Source of the DNA: Actinomycetes bacterium
GTDB taxonomy: Bacteria; Actinomycetota; Acidimicrobiia; Acidimicrobiales; Ilumatobacteraceae
DNA length: 64,000 nt
Assembly: GCA_025360105.1 (NCBI GenBank)
Contig: JANYCT010000039.1
Coordinates: 62,001-126,000, forward strand
Direction: 5' to 3'
Made by a program: the position numbers and the translations under genes. Of the stretch, positions 17,553-26,340 are shown piece by piece. Position 1 is the stretch's first letter, and the number at the start of each line of letters is the position of its first letter. The notes beneath the pieces were generated by a model, which saw only the letters and a program-made list of their open reading frames with translations, ran no database searches and was not told the origin of the DNA.

Positions 17553-18860
17553 TCAGTGCGGAGGTGGTGCCGTCGAAGAATCCACACCGCGTGCTGTCAC
17601 CACGCTGACGGCAACTCGTCGCACACGCCGTCCCTCGACTTCAAACGCCGAGAAGCGCCACCCCTCGAAATCGACGCTCTCGCCAACTGCGGGCACGTGC
17701 TCGAGTGTGCCGAACAGGAAGCCACCAATGGTCTCCCAATCGTCGTCGGGGAGATTGAGCTCGAGGAGATCGTTGAGATCGCTCACCGACATGCCTCCAT
17801 CGACGATGTAGTCGCCGTTGCTCAGCCGCTCGATCTCTTCTTCCTCGGTGTCGTGTTCATCGACGATCTCGCCCACGAGTTCCTCGAGGCAGTCCTCGAG
17901 CGTGATCAAACCAGCGATCGCGCCGTATTCATCGGCGACGATGGCGAGATGGAACTTCTGCGCCTGCATCTCGCGCATCAGCCGACTCACCGGTTTGTTC
18001 TCGGGGATCACGATCACGGGTCGTGCGCCATCGCGCACGAGCGCTGCACCCTTGCCTTCGCGTTCGAGCCGCATCAGGTCCTTGGTGTACGCGAGACCGA
18101 TCACGTCGTCGTCGTCGCCCTCGCCTAAAACAGGCAGTCGGCTGACGCCGTTGTCGATGGCGATATCGAGTGCTGCGGTGACCGTGGCGTCGAAATCGGC
18201 CACCACCATGTCGGGTCGGGGCACCATGATCTCGCGGGCGACGGTGTCGCCGAATTCAATGACGGACTCAATGAGGAGGTGCTCTTCGGGTTCCACGATG
18301 CCATCGTGCGCAGCCGCCTGCACGATTCCGAGCAACTCCTGCTCGGACACGAACGGGCCCTTCTCCAAGCCCTTTCCCGGCATGATCACGTTGGTGAGCC
18401 AGATGAGACCCTTTGAGATCCAGCGCAACGGAGGAAACGCCACCAGTGCCGATGCTGGACGAGCCGTTGCCAGTGCGGCTCGCTCTGGGTACAAGACCGC
18501 ATATGTCTTGGGCACGGCTTCGGCAAACACGAAGAACACCACGACGTTGATCACGACACCGAGCGCAACACCCCAACGACCGAACAGGTCGTCGAAGACG
18601 ATGGCCGTGAGCGTGGACTGCAAGATCTGACAGGTGAACACGGTGAGGAGCAACGGGTTGATCCACCGCTCGGGTTCGCTGACCAGCTTCACGAGCACCT
18701 TTGCCGAGCGGTGTCCCTTGTCGACGAGCGCGGCGGCCTTCGGACGGGTCATCCGCGACAGGCCCATTTCGGCCGCAGAGCAAAAGGCCAACGTGACGAG
18801 CAGTATCCCAATCGCGACCAGCATCCACATGTCGGCGTTAGAGAAATTGTTGGCGATCAC
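17553..18860 (-). CDS. Hemolysin-family CNNM/CorC-like membrane protein (DUF21, CBS pair, CorC_HlyC)
   Basis: Residues 1-190 form a DUF21 membrane domain with four hydrophobic segments. Two CBS domains follow (about 205-330; REIMVPRPDMVV, LAIVADEYGAIAGLITLEDCLEELVGEI). A C-terminal CorC_HlyC domain ends the 435-residue protein. Relatives are implicated in Mg2+/Co2+ homeostasis. I chose the GTG at 18860, which overlaps the ybeY stop as GTGA and has an AGGAG about 10 nt upstream; a longer frame to 18908 lies wholly inside ybeY. The order phoH-ybeY-corC-like is a widely conserved cluster. Confidence 0.9.
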   Translation of the reverse strand: MIANNFSNADMWMLVAIGILLVTLAFCSAAEMGLSRMTRPKAAALVDKGHRSAKVLVKLVSEPERWINPLLLTVFTCQILQSTLTAIVFDDLFGRWGVALGVVINVVVFFVFAEAVPKTYAVLYPERAALATARPASALVAFPPLRWISKGLIWLTNVIMPGKGLEKGPFVSEQELLGIVQAAAHDGIVEPEEHLLIESVIEFGDTVAREIMVPRPDMVVADFDATVTAALDIAIDNGVSRLPVLGEGDDDDVIGLAYTKDLMRLEREGKGAALVRDGARPVIVIPENKPVSRLMREMQAQKFHLAIVADEYGAIAGLITLEDCLEELVGEIVDEHDTEEEEIERLSNGDYIVDGGMSVSDLNDLLELNLPDDDWETIGGFLFGTLEHVPAVGESVDFEGWRFSAFEVEGRRVRRVAVSVVTARGVDSSTAPPPH

Positions 18861-19456
18861 GTTGGCGGGAACTCCTGTCGAAACCCGGCAGGAGCGGGGC
18901 CCTTCCAATGCAGCTGTTCGAGTAGCTGCAGCTCGCGGTCACGCATGAGCACGGCTTCGCCGGATTCAGCATGATCGTGACCGAGGATGTGCAAGATGCC
19001 ATGCACGACGAGCAAGGCCAGTTCGTCGTCGACCGTGCCCGCGTGAGTGGGCGCCTGCTGTGCTGCCACCTTCGGGCAGATCACGACATCACCCAGCAGC
19101 ATGGGCAGATCGGATGGATCGAGCGGCGCTCGGTCAGGCCCGCGCGTTACTCCCGACCCGATGGGTGAGAGATCGATGTCAGCGGCGTCGATCGGAAATG
19201 ACAACACGTCGGTGGGTCCGGGTGAACCGAGGAACGACTCATTGAGCTCGGCAATGTCGGCTTCGCCCACGAAAATCACCGACATCTCGGTGCCGCCACG
19301 AATGCCTTCCGCAGCGAGCACGCCCTCGGCCAAGGCCTGCCAACGCATCAGATCGACGGCGATATCGCTCTGCTCATCGGAGCAGAACACTTCAGGGTCC
19401 ACGTCGCCGCCGACTTTGGGCTTGCCCCCGAGGCGGGGTCGAGACGAGTCAGCCAC
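18857..19456 (-). CDS. ybeY: Endoribonuclease YbeY (rRNA maturation factor)
   Basis: The zinc-binding motif H-x3-H-x5-H is explicit in VVHGILHILGHDH. It is preceded by FLGSPGPTDVLSFPID, a YbeY hallmark. YbeY is a metal-dependent RNase acting in 16S rRNA 3' maturation and ribosome quality control. The GTG at 19456 overlaps the phoH stop by 8 bp and gives 199 residues; another GTG lies at 19465, so the exact start is uncertain. The 40-residue N-terminal extension is not conserved. It lies in an operon with phoH and the CorC-like gene. Confidence 0.9.
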   Translation of the reverse strand: MADSSRPRLGGKPKVGGDVDPEVFCSDEQSDIAVDLMRWQALAEGVLAAEGIRGGTEMSVIFVGEADIAELNESFLGSPGPTDVLSFPIDAADIDLSPIGSGVTRGPDRAPLDPSDLPMLLGDVVICPKVAAQQAPTHAGTVDDELALLVVHGILHILGHDHAESGEAVLMRDRELQLLEQLHWKGPAPAGFRQEFPPT

Positions 19457-20444
19457 GTCGGCCACCGGCGACGGGAAGCACTGACACGGTCGCGGCCGCA
19501 GTGGCCCGTTCGTATGCAGCCACGATGTCGCCGACAATTCGGTGACGCACCACATCGCCCTGGCCGAGATGCACGAAACTCAGACCGTCGATATCGGTGA
19601 GCATGCGCTCGAGACCAGACAGGCCGCTGCGGCCATCGGGAACGTCGACCTGAGTGGTGTCGCCGGTGACGACTACCTTCGACCCGAACCCGATGCGAGT
19701 GAGGAACATCTTCATCTGTTCGGGAGTGGTGTTCTGCGCCTCGTCGAGAATGATGAAGCTGTTGTTCAACGTGCGACCGCGCATGAATGCGAGAGGAGCG
19801 ACCTCGATGGCCTGGCGCTCGATGAGCTTCTGCGTGCCCTCTGCTTCGATCATGTCGTACAACGCGTCGTAGAGGGGGCGAAGGTATGGGTCGATCTTGG
19901 CCATCAGGTCGCCCGGCAGAAAGCCGAGACGTTCGCCCGCTTCCACGGCCGGGCGGGTGAGGATGATGCGCTGCACCTGCTTGCTCTGCAGAGCTTGCAC
20001 GGCCATCGCAATAGCGAGCCAACTCTTCCCGGTGCCAGCGGGCCCAATGCCGAAGGTGATCACATTCTCCCGAATGGCGTCGATGTAGCGCTTCTGGCCG
20101 GCTGTCTTTGGCCGAACGGCGCGACCCTTGGCACCGCGAAGAATGTCGTCGGTGAGCACCCGACTCGGGAGCTCGTGCTGTTTCACCATGTCGATCGAGC
20201 GCGACACCATCGCGGTGTCGAGATGCTGACCGCGTTGGAGCACGAGTACGAGTTCCTCGAACAGGCGGGCAACCTGCTCGGCGTCGTCACCCGCCAGGCT
20301 GATCTCATTGCCGCGAACGATCACGCTGGCGCCTGGAAAGGCCTGCTCGATCTGGCGGACGAATTCGTCGCGAGGCCCGACGAGCGACGACATCAAATGT
20401 GAACCGGGGACAACAACGGTGACCGTGGTACCAAGCTGGGTCAT
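19449..20444 (-). CDS. phoH: PhoH-like ATPase (PhoH/YbeZ)
   Basis: This 331-residue protein has the Walker A motif FGIGPAGTGKSWLAIAMA and Walker B FIILDEAQNTTPEQMKMFL, both diagnostic of PhoH. The N-terminal KH-like/PhoH-N segment is present (IVRGNEISLAGDDAE). YbeZ/PhoH works with YbeY in rRNA processing and is a predicted RNA helicase or ATPase. The ATG at 20444 gives the normal family start (MTQLGTT); the frame is open upstream to 20576 without similarity. It is first in the phoH-ybeY-corC-like operon. Confidence 0.92.
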   Translation of the reverse strand: MTQLGTTVTVVVPGSHLMSSLVGPRDEFVRQIEQAFPGASVIVRGNEISLAGDDAEQVARLFEELVLVLQRGQHLDTAMVSRSIDMVKQHELPSRVLTDDILRGAKGRAVRPKTAGQKRYIDAIRENVITFGIGPAGTGKSWLAIAMAVQALQSKQVQRIILTRPAVEAGERLGFLPGDLMAKIDPYLRPLYDALYDMIEAEGTQKLIERQAIEVAPLAFMRGRTLNNSFIILDEAQNTTPEQMKMFLTRIGFGSKVVVTGDTTQVDVPDGRSGLSGLERMLTDIDGLSFVHLGQGDVVRHRIVGDIVAAYERATAAATVSVLPVAGGRRG

Positions 20445-20591
20445 AGATCCCGAGCCGTCGATGGTTTCATGCAGCCCACGGTAGCGCCACTGCGACCCCC
20501 GGCAACACACATTTGCCCGACCGCAGCGACAGAGGAATCCGAACCATCTCCGGGCAATGTCACTCTTTGTGCTCAACCGGCCACAAAGGTG

Positions 20592-20597
20592 TAGATT
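20592..20597 (+). promoter_or_regulatory. Candidate extended -10 (TG-TAGATT) upstream of the GGDEF-EAL gene
   Basis: TAGATT preceded by TG lies 30 nt before the ATG at 20628, with TTTGTG about 19-20 nt further upstream as a possible -35. AAGGGA between it and the ATG may serve for ribosome binding. Confidence 0.3.
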
Positions 20598-20627
20598 GAG
20601 CTACGAAAGAGTCAAGGGATACAGAGC

Positions 20628-22943
20628 ATGAAGCGAGTGATCCACACGCAGGCGTGGTGGTTTCCGGCAGCCACTGCCTGCGCCGCGCTCATGAGCGTGG
20701 TCGCATCGTCGACAACACTCAAGACGTCGATATACCTCCTCGTCACGGCCCTGATTCTGCCCGTCGCGCTCACTTCGCTGCGGCGCGGCTTGATCAACAT
20801 CAGACTGTTCATCCTGCTCATGGTCGTGGGCGGGGCCAACGGTGCTGCAGCGATTTTGCGTTCGGCCAACGACTCTCGTCTCTCAGACCGAAAGGCCGCG
20901 GACGTGTTGTCGTTGGCCGCAACGGCATGCATCATCGCCGCCCTTGCGCTCGCCGCCCGGAATCGCAGAGGCAGAGACGTACGGGGTGTCCTTGCGGACG
21001 GGGCAATCGTGGCGCTCGGGACGTGGTTGCTCGCCTGGGTCACTCTCGTTCGACCGGCCATTGCGGCCGGCAGCAATGACGCCTGGAGCGTCATCTTCCA
21101 CAGCGCATATCAGCCGCTCGGCTCCATCGTCATCTTCTTGCTCATCGTGCTGCTCTTTTCGGACACGGCTCGAACCAGAGCGGTCTGGTGCATCAGCGTC
21201 GCCATCATGATGACGCTGTGCGCCGATCTGCTTCGGGCGCTCGCCGACGCCGGCCATATCCACCCGCTCGGCGACGTGCAGCGCTCGCTTGATCTGATCG
21301 CCTACGGCTTCGTCTTCGCAGCCGTCCTCGAACCGAGCGTTCGCGGACTCTCCGAGCGACAACCCATCGGCCCACACCGACCCATGTTCGGTCGCATCAT
21401 CGCAACAACAGCAGCTCTTGTTGTGCCGATGATCGTGATTGCCGCGACCGTGCCGCATGGCCGAGTCGACGTTGCGGTTCGAACCGTGTCGGTTGGACTC
21501 CTGTCGTTGTTCGCAACTCTCCGTGTGGTGCACGCGGTGCGCTCGAACCGAAGCGCGCAGGAGGATCTCCTACGTTCGGCGCAGACCGACCCACTGACGG
21601 GACTACCGAACCGCGGACTTCTCCTCGAACACGTGAACGCGACCCTGCAGGACGCATGGAGAGGCACGACGCATCCGACGCTGTTTTTCATCGACCTCGA
21701 TCGATTCAAGAACATCAACGACAGCCTTGGTCATGCTGCAGGCGATCGCGTGCTCTGCACGATTGCTGATCGACTCCGCAGAGCTGTGCCCGATCGGGCC
21801 ATCGTCGCGCGCATCTCGGGCGATGAATACGTGGTGCTCGATCCCGCTTCCCCGTCGCTGGGCGCGGCGATGGGCCTGGCCGAACGACTCCTCAACGAAT
21901 TTCGCGAACCACTTCCTCTCCCCGCTGGCGATGTGTTCATCAGCGCGAGCATCGGCGTGGCGCGTTCGGAGCCACAGTCATACCGAGACGCCGATCTGCT
22001 GTTACGACACGCCGACACAGCGATGTATCAGGCAAAGGATGCAGGCCGCAACTGTGTCGCGCTGTTCGACGAATCGATGCATGCCCGTGTCGCCCATCGC
22101 CTCGCCGTGGAGACCGCTCTGTTCCGAGCCCTCGATCGTCGCGAACTGAGGTTGTTCCATCAGCCAATTCTCGAAATGTCCACGGGTGACGTCATCGGGT
22201 TCGAAGCCCTGATGCGGTGGCAGCAGGGTGACGGCACGATCATCTCGCCCGCGGAGTTCATTCCGATCGCCGAGGAAACAGGCACCATCATCGCCATCGG
22301 TTCATGGGCGTTGCTGGAGGCGCTCAACCAACTGCGTTCCTGGATCGACGATGGCGTGTGTTCGAGCATGGCAACAATGTCGGTCAACGTGTCACCCCGC
22401 CAACTCGCCGACCCCACCTTTCCCTCGATCGTCAACGAAGCGTTGCTGCGCGCGCGGGTGTCGCCTCACCTGCTCTGGCTCGAGATCACCGAGGGGATCA
22501 TGATCACGGAACCAGAGTTGGCGCTCGCAACGCTGCGCCGACTTCGGTCGCTCGGCGTGCGAGTCGCGCTCGACGACTTCGGCACGGGATATTCATCGCT
22601 GTCACTGCTGCAGAAGTTTCCCTTGCAACGAATCAAGATCGATCGTGCCTTTGTTCACGGCGTTGCAGACAACGCGAACGACCGCTCACTCGTACGCACC
22701 ATCATCGCAATGGGTTCATCGCTGGGACTGGACATGGTGGCAGAAGGTGTGGAGACGGTGATGCAACTGGAGGTTCTGAGCGAACTGGGCTGCACGAAGG
22801 CACAGGGTTATCTGATCAGCCATCCGATTCCGGCAGACGCGATGCGCACCACCGTCAAAGCTCTCGAACGCATGGGCGCATGGCCGGGCGTGCGGCGCAA
22901 CCGCGAGTCGGTGATGGCACCCGAAGCAGAGTTCACCGCTTGA
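20628..22943 (+). CDS. Membrane-anchored GGDEF-EAL protein (c-di-GMP turnover)
   Basis: The first 310 residues of this 771-residue protein contain about eight to nine hydrophobic segments. A GGDEF domain begins at about 321 (DPLTGLPNR), with the active-site loop SGDEY near residue 397. An EAL domain follows, with FEALMRW near 525 and DDFGTGYSSL near 650. SGDEY is an accepted active variant, and the EAL metal-binding acids look intact, so both cyclase and phosphodiesterase activity are possible. No PAS or other sensor domain is visible apart from the membrane part. Its 3' end overlaps the convergent acetoacetyl-CoA synthetase gene by 11 bp. Confidence 0.92.
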   Translation: MKRVIHTQAWWFPAATACAALMSVVASSTTLKTSIYLLVTALILPVALTSLRRGLINIRLFILLMVVGGANGAAAILRSANDSRLSDRKAADVLSLAATACIIAALALAARNRRGRDVRGVLADGAIVALGTWLLAWVTLVRPAIAAGSNDAWSVIFHSAYQPLGSIVIFLLIVLLFSDTARTRAVWCISVAIMMTLCADLLRALADAGHIHPLGDVQRSLDLIAYGFVFAAVLEPSVRGLSERQPIGPHRPMFGRIIATTAALVVPMIVIAATVPHGRVDVAVRTVSVGLLSLFATLRVVHAVRSNRSAQEDLLRSAQTDPLTGLPNRGLLLEHVNATLQDAWRGTTHPTLFFIDLDRFKNINDSLGHAAGDRVLCTIADRLRRAVPDRAIVARISGDEYVVLDPASPSLGAAMGLAERLLNEFREPLPLPAGDVFISASIGVARSEPQSYRDADLLLRHADTAMYQAKDAGRNCVALFDESMHARVAHRLAVETALFRALDRRELRLFHQPILEMSTGDVIGFEALMRWQQGDGTIISPAEFIPIAEETGTIIAIGSWALLEALNQLRSWIDDGVCSSMATMSVNVSPRQLADPTFPSIVNEALLRARVSPHLLWLEITEGIMITEPELALATLRRLRSLGVRVALDDFGTGYSSLSLLQKFPLQRIKIDRAFVHGVADNANDRSLVRTIIAMGSSLGLDMVAEGVETVMQLEVLSELGCTKAQGYLISHPIPADAMRTTVKALERMGAWPGVRRNRESVMAPEAEFTA

Positions 22944-24891
22944 GCGCAGGGTGCGATGCGATGGCATCAACCGCGTCGGGATTGGCAATCGAGTCCCGAT
23001 TGCGCACCACGCGACCATTGACGGCATCGGCCACTGCGATCTCGACCAGCTTGCCGCTATACGTGCGCGGCAGCTCATCGACGGCCAGAATCACCGCCGG
23101 AACGTGACGGGGACTCAACGCTGATCGAACCGACATTTTGATGTGCGCGATCAACGTATCGTCGAGCACACATCCGTCAACGGGCCTCACTGCCAGCACG
23201 ATTCGCACATCGTTGTCCACCTGCTGCGCAAACGCAATCGACTCTGCCACCTCTGGCATGGCATCTACGACCCGATAGATGTCGGCGGTGCCGATGCGCA
23301 CTCCCCCGGGGTTGAGGGTGGCGTCGGAACGACCATGGATGACTACTCCGCCATGCGCGGTCCATGACGCAAAATCGCCGTGCGCCCACATGCCGACAAA
23401 GCGCTCGTAGTACGTGGCCTGATAGTTGGGTCCATCAGGGCCAAACGGCGTGTCGTTCCACAAGCCGAGCGGCTGCGAGGGAAAGGCTTGGGTGCATACC
23501 AACTCGCCCGCACCGTCACCGGCCGCGAGCGGAACACCGGCGTCGGAGACGAATGCCACCGCCATACCCAGCAATGGCGCCTGGATCTCGCCGGAGAACA
23601 CGGGGATGGTGGGCACCCCACCAACAAAACTCGCGCAGAGATCGGTGCCACCTGAGATGGAGGCCAGATGAACGTCGACCTTGACGCTGCGATACACGTA
23701 CTCGAAGCCATGCGGTGACAGCGGCGAGCCCGTGGAGCAGATGGTGCGCAGAGCCGTCAGGTCGTGAGTCCCGCCGACGTCAATGTCGTGGGTGGCGAGG
23801 GTGTCGATGAATCGCGCTGACACGCCGAGGAGCGAGACTCGCTCACGGTCGGCGAGATCGAAGAGCTGATGCTGTGTTGGGTGAAGCGGCGAGCCGTCGT
23901 ACGTCACGATGGTTGCGCCAGTGGCCAGCACCGACGCGAGCCAGTTCCACATCATCCACCCCGTGGTGGTGTAGTAGGTAACGACGTCACCTGCACCGAC
24001 GTCGCAGTGCAGTCGATGTTCCTTTGCGTGCATCAACAACACACCGCCGGCGCGATGCACGATGCACTTCGGTTTGCCGGTCGTTCCCGAACTGAACAGC
24101 ACGTACCACGGATGATCGAATGGCAGCTGCTCGAATTCAAGACGGGCGTCGTGATGAATCCACTGCAATTCATCCCATGCGACAAAGCCCGCAAGGTGCT
24201 CGTCTCGCTCACCGATGACCACACGCATGCCAAGGGTGGGAAGTGCTGCCGCAATGTCGGCCAGCGTGGCTCGACAGTCGATGCGCTTGCCGGCGTACAC
24301 GTACTCCGGGGTACCAACGAGCACAACCGGCTCGATCTGACCAAAGCGATCGAGTACGGCGGTCTTACCAAAGTCAGGCGAGGCCGATGCAAACGACGCT
24401 CCGATCGACGCGGCCGCCAGCATCGCGATTATCGCCTCCGGGCCATTCGCCACGAAAGCCGCCACCCGATCGCCAACCGCAACCCCGGCATCGCGAAGCG
24501 CCTCAGCGAACGCGGCAACGGCCCGGCGGAGTTCATCGGCCGAGAGCGATCGACGATGCCCAGACTCGTCGTGGGCAACGATGGCCGGGGCCTGCGCGGG
24601 AAGTCGAGCCAAGAGGTTCTCGGCGACGTTGAGGCGCGCTCCGGGGAAGAACCTCGAAGCAGCGAGATTGTCGTGCCGGCGAAGCACCTCCTCGCCCGGC
24701 TCGCCGACGACACCGCACTGCGCCCAGATCGCTCGCCAGAACTGCGCTGGTTCGCTCACCGACCACCGGTGCAGCGAGCCGTAGTCCAACGGATCGTGGC
24801 CGACTGCCTGTGCGAAACGGGCCATGTTGCAGTTCAGCGCGCGTTCTGGGTCAGGGGTCCACAGCGCACCGCTGGTCGACGAAGCTGTCAC
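22933..24891 (-). CDS. aacS: Acetoacetyl-CoA synthetase
   Basis: This 652-residue adenylate-forming enzyme has the AacS length and layout. It opens LWTPDPERALNCNMARFAQ, then W-S-V-E-P-FW, RFFPGARLNVAENLL, the P-loop LFSSGTTGKPKCIVH, and TGWMMWNWLAS. ISGGTDLCASFVGG and the C-terminal lysine block RTYSGKLVE complete it. It converts acetoacetate, ATP and CoA to acetoacetyl-CoA. The GTG start is preceded by TAGCGT at 6 nt. It lies near the carnitine genes, which would release acetoacetate, giving it a clear role there. Confidence 0.93.
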   Translation of the reverse strand: MTASSTSGALWTPDPERALNCNMARFAQAVGHDPLDYGSLHRWSVSEPAQFWRAIWAQCGVVGEPGEEVLRRHDNLAASRFFPGARLNVAENLLARLPAQAPAIVAHDESGHRRSLSADELRRAVAAFAEALRDAGVAVGDRVAAFVANGPEAIIAMLAAASIGASFASASPDFGKTAVLDRFGQIEPVVLVGTPEYVYAGKRIDCRATLADIAAALPTLGMRVVIGERDEHLAGFVAWDELQWIHHDARLEFEQLPFDHPWYVLFSSGTTGKPKCIVHRAGGVLLMHAKEHRLHCDVGAGDVVTYYTTTGWMMWNWLASVLATGATIVTYDGSPLHPTQHQLFDLADRERVSLLGVSARFIDTLATHDIDVGGTHDLTALRTICSTGSPLSPHGFEYVYRSVKVDVHLASISGGTDLCASFVGGVPTIPVFSGEIQAPLLGMAVAFVSDAGVPLAAGDGAGELVCTQAFPSQPLGLWNDTPFGPDGPNYQATYYERFVGMWAHGDFASWTAHGGVVIHGRSDATLNPGGVRIGTADIYRVVDAMPEVAESIAFAQQVDNDVRIVLAVRPVDGCVLDDTLIAHIKMSVRSALSPRHVPAVILAVDELPRTYSGKLVEIAVADAVNGRVVRNRDSIANPDAVDAIASHPALKR

Positions 24892-24897
24892 GACCCC

Positions 24898-24903
24898 ACG
24901 CTA
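24898..24903 (-). promoter_or_regulatory. -10 element (TAGCGT) of leaderless acetoacetyl-CoA synthetase gene
   Basis: TAGCGT lies 6 nt before the GTG at 24891. It sits in a 36-bp divergent gap with the metallophosphoesterase gene. Confidence 0.4.
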
Positions 24904-24914
24904 CGCGCTCGATG

Positions 24915-24920
24915 TACTCT
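24915..24920 (+). promoter_or_regulatory. -10 element (TACTCT) of leaderless metallophosphoesterase gene
   Basis: TACTCT lies 7 nt before the ATG at 24928, back-to-back with the -10 of the divergent gene only 12 bp away. Confidence 0.4.
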
Positions 24921-24927
24921 CGGCGGA

Positions 24928-26340
24928 ATGACTCGAGTGATCCGAAACGACCTCGGCGGTGCCCCGGCGCTTGCACGTGGCAAGGTACTGCTCGCACTCG
25001 CCCACGTGACCGACACGCACGTGCTCGACGCAGCATCGCCGGCGCGTGCCGAGTGGGTGCAACTCGAGGCCCACGACCCGACGTTTCGACCGTTGTTGCA
25101 CATGCATCGGCCCTACGACGCCCTCACTTCGTGGGCGTTGCATGCGCACGTCGAAGCGATTGCGCAGAACCCGTCGGCACCGGGATCAGACTGCGCCTTC
25201 GATCTCGTGGTGTCTACCGGCGACAACATCGACAACGCACAGCGCAACGAGCTCGATGCATACCTTGCATTGATGAGTGGCGGCGTGGCCCAACTGAGCG
25301 CGGTCGGCAGTGCGCAGGATGCGTCAGAGCGCAACACCGGTCAGCCGTGGCCGTACTGGTGCCCCGAGGAACACGTCGGCGACACGTGGCGCACGCTCGG
25401 TTACCCGACCGTACAGGACTTCGTCGCGCGTGCCAGCGCCCCGATCGCCTCGCAAGGTCTCGGTATTCCATGGACCAGCGTGCCCGGAAATCACGACCTG
25501 ATGCGTCAGGGCACGGCGCTCACTACCCCGGCGCTCGAACGGCTGGCGATCGGTTCAACGAAATCGCTCACTCGGCCGATTGGCTTCGAACCAGACGATC
25601 CGCTCAAGCTCTACCTTGACGAGCCAGAGGCATTCTCGTGTGGACCGGAGTTCCCTATTCTTGCCGACACGGCACGGCGCGCCATCGATCGTCGGGAGTG
25701 GATCGACGCTCACATCCGCGCTGGGGCCATTGGCTACTCGGTGGATCACCTGCAACGTGGTAGTTGCGACACGATCATCGACACCGAGCACGTGCGTCTC
25801 GTGCTGCTCGACACGAACCATCCCGACGGCGACTACCAGGGCAGCGTCGGATTGGCGCAGCTCGCTTGGCTCGACGAGCGCCTCAGCGAGGTGGACGGCG
25901 ACTCCGGTCGTCTCGCGATCCTGGTGAGTCACCATGGCGCAGACACACTCATGAACGAGCGCGGGCACCGCGCCGATCGCGGCTTGGCGCCCGATTTGGC
26001 GGCCGTGGTGCATCGCCACCACTGCGTAATCGCGTGGCTGGTTGGGCATCGCCACATCAACCGCATCGAGCCACGACCTGGAGCAGCCGGAGGCTTCTGG
26101 GAGATCACCACGTCGTCGATCATCGATTGGCCGTCGCAGGCACGTTCCATCGACGTGTTCCGTCACGCCGACGGCTCCATCGAGTTGCAATGCACGATGA
26201 TGGATCACCGTGGTACGCCAGATGGTCTCGCGAGTCTGCACCGCACATTGGCCCGACGCTTCTGCTCAGACAGTGTCGCCGCACGCATGAGCGGGCGCGA
26301 TATCGATGGCGACGTGAGCTTGTTGCTACCCCGTCGATGA
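24928..26340 (+). CDS. Metallophosphoesterase (PPA1498-type family)
   Basis: This 470-residue protein contains every calcineurin-like motif in order: D-x-H (HVTDTHV, Asp29/His31), GDNID, GNHD (VPGNHDLM), VSHHG and GHRH (LVGHRHINR). The long insertion between GDNID and GNHD resembles the actinobacterial PPA1498-like group. No signal peptide is seen from the ATG at 24928, though some relatives are exported. The frame is open far upstream, inside the divergent gene, and that part is a shadow. Its 3' end overlaps the dioxygenase gene by 15 bp. Substrate unknown. Confidence 0.85.
   Translation: MTRVIRNDLGGAPALARGKVLLALAHVTDTHVLDAASPARAEWVQLEAHDPTFRPLLHMHRPYDALTSWALHAHVEAIAQNPSAPGSDCAFDLVVSTGDNIDNAQRNELDAYLALMSGGVAQLSAVGSAQDASERNTGQPWPYWCPEEHVGDTWRTLGYPTVQDFVARASAPIASQGLGIPWTSVPGNHDLMRQGTALTTPALERLAIGSTKSLTRPIGFEPDDPLKLYLDEPEAFSCGPEFPILADTARRAIDRREWIDAHIRAGAIGYSVDHLQRGSCDTIIDTEHVRLVLLDTNHPDGDYQGSVGLAQLAWLDERLSEVDGDSGRLAILVSHHGADTLMNERGHRADRGLAPDLAAVVHRHHCVIAWLVGHRHINRIEPRPGAAGGFWEITTSSIIDWPSQARSIDVFRHADGSIELQCTMMDHRGTPDGLASLHRTLARRFCSDSVAARMSGRDIDGDVSLLLPRR

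Noticed and set aside
23869-24927. Long N-terminal extension of the metallophosphoesterase frame
   Set aside because: It lies antisense within acetoacetyl-CoA synthetase; the ATG at 24928 has its own -10 and starts at the conserved domain.
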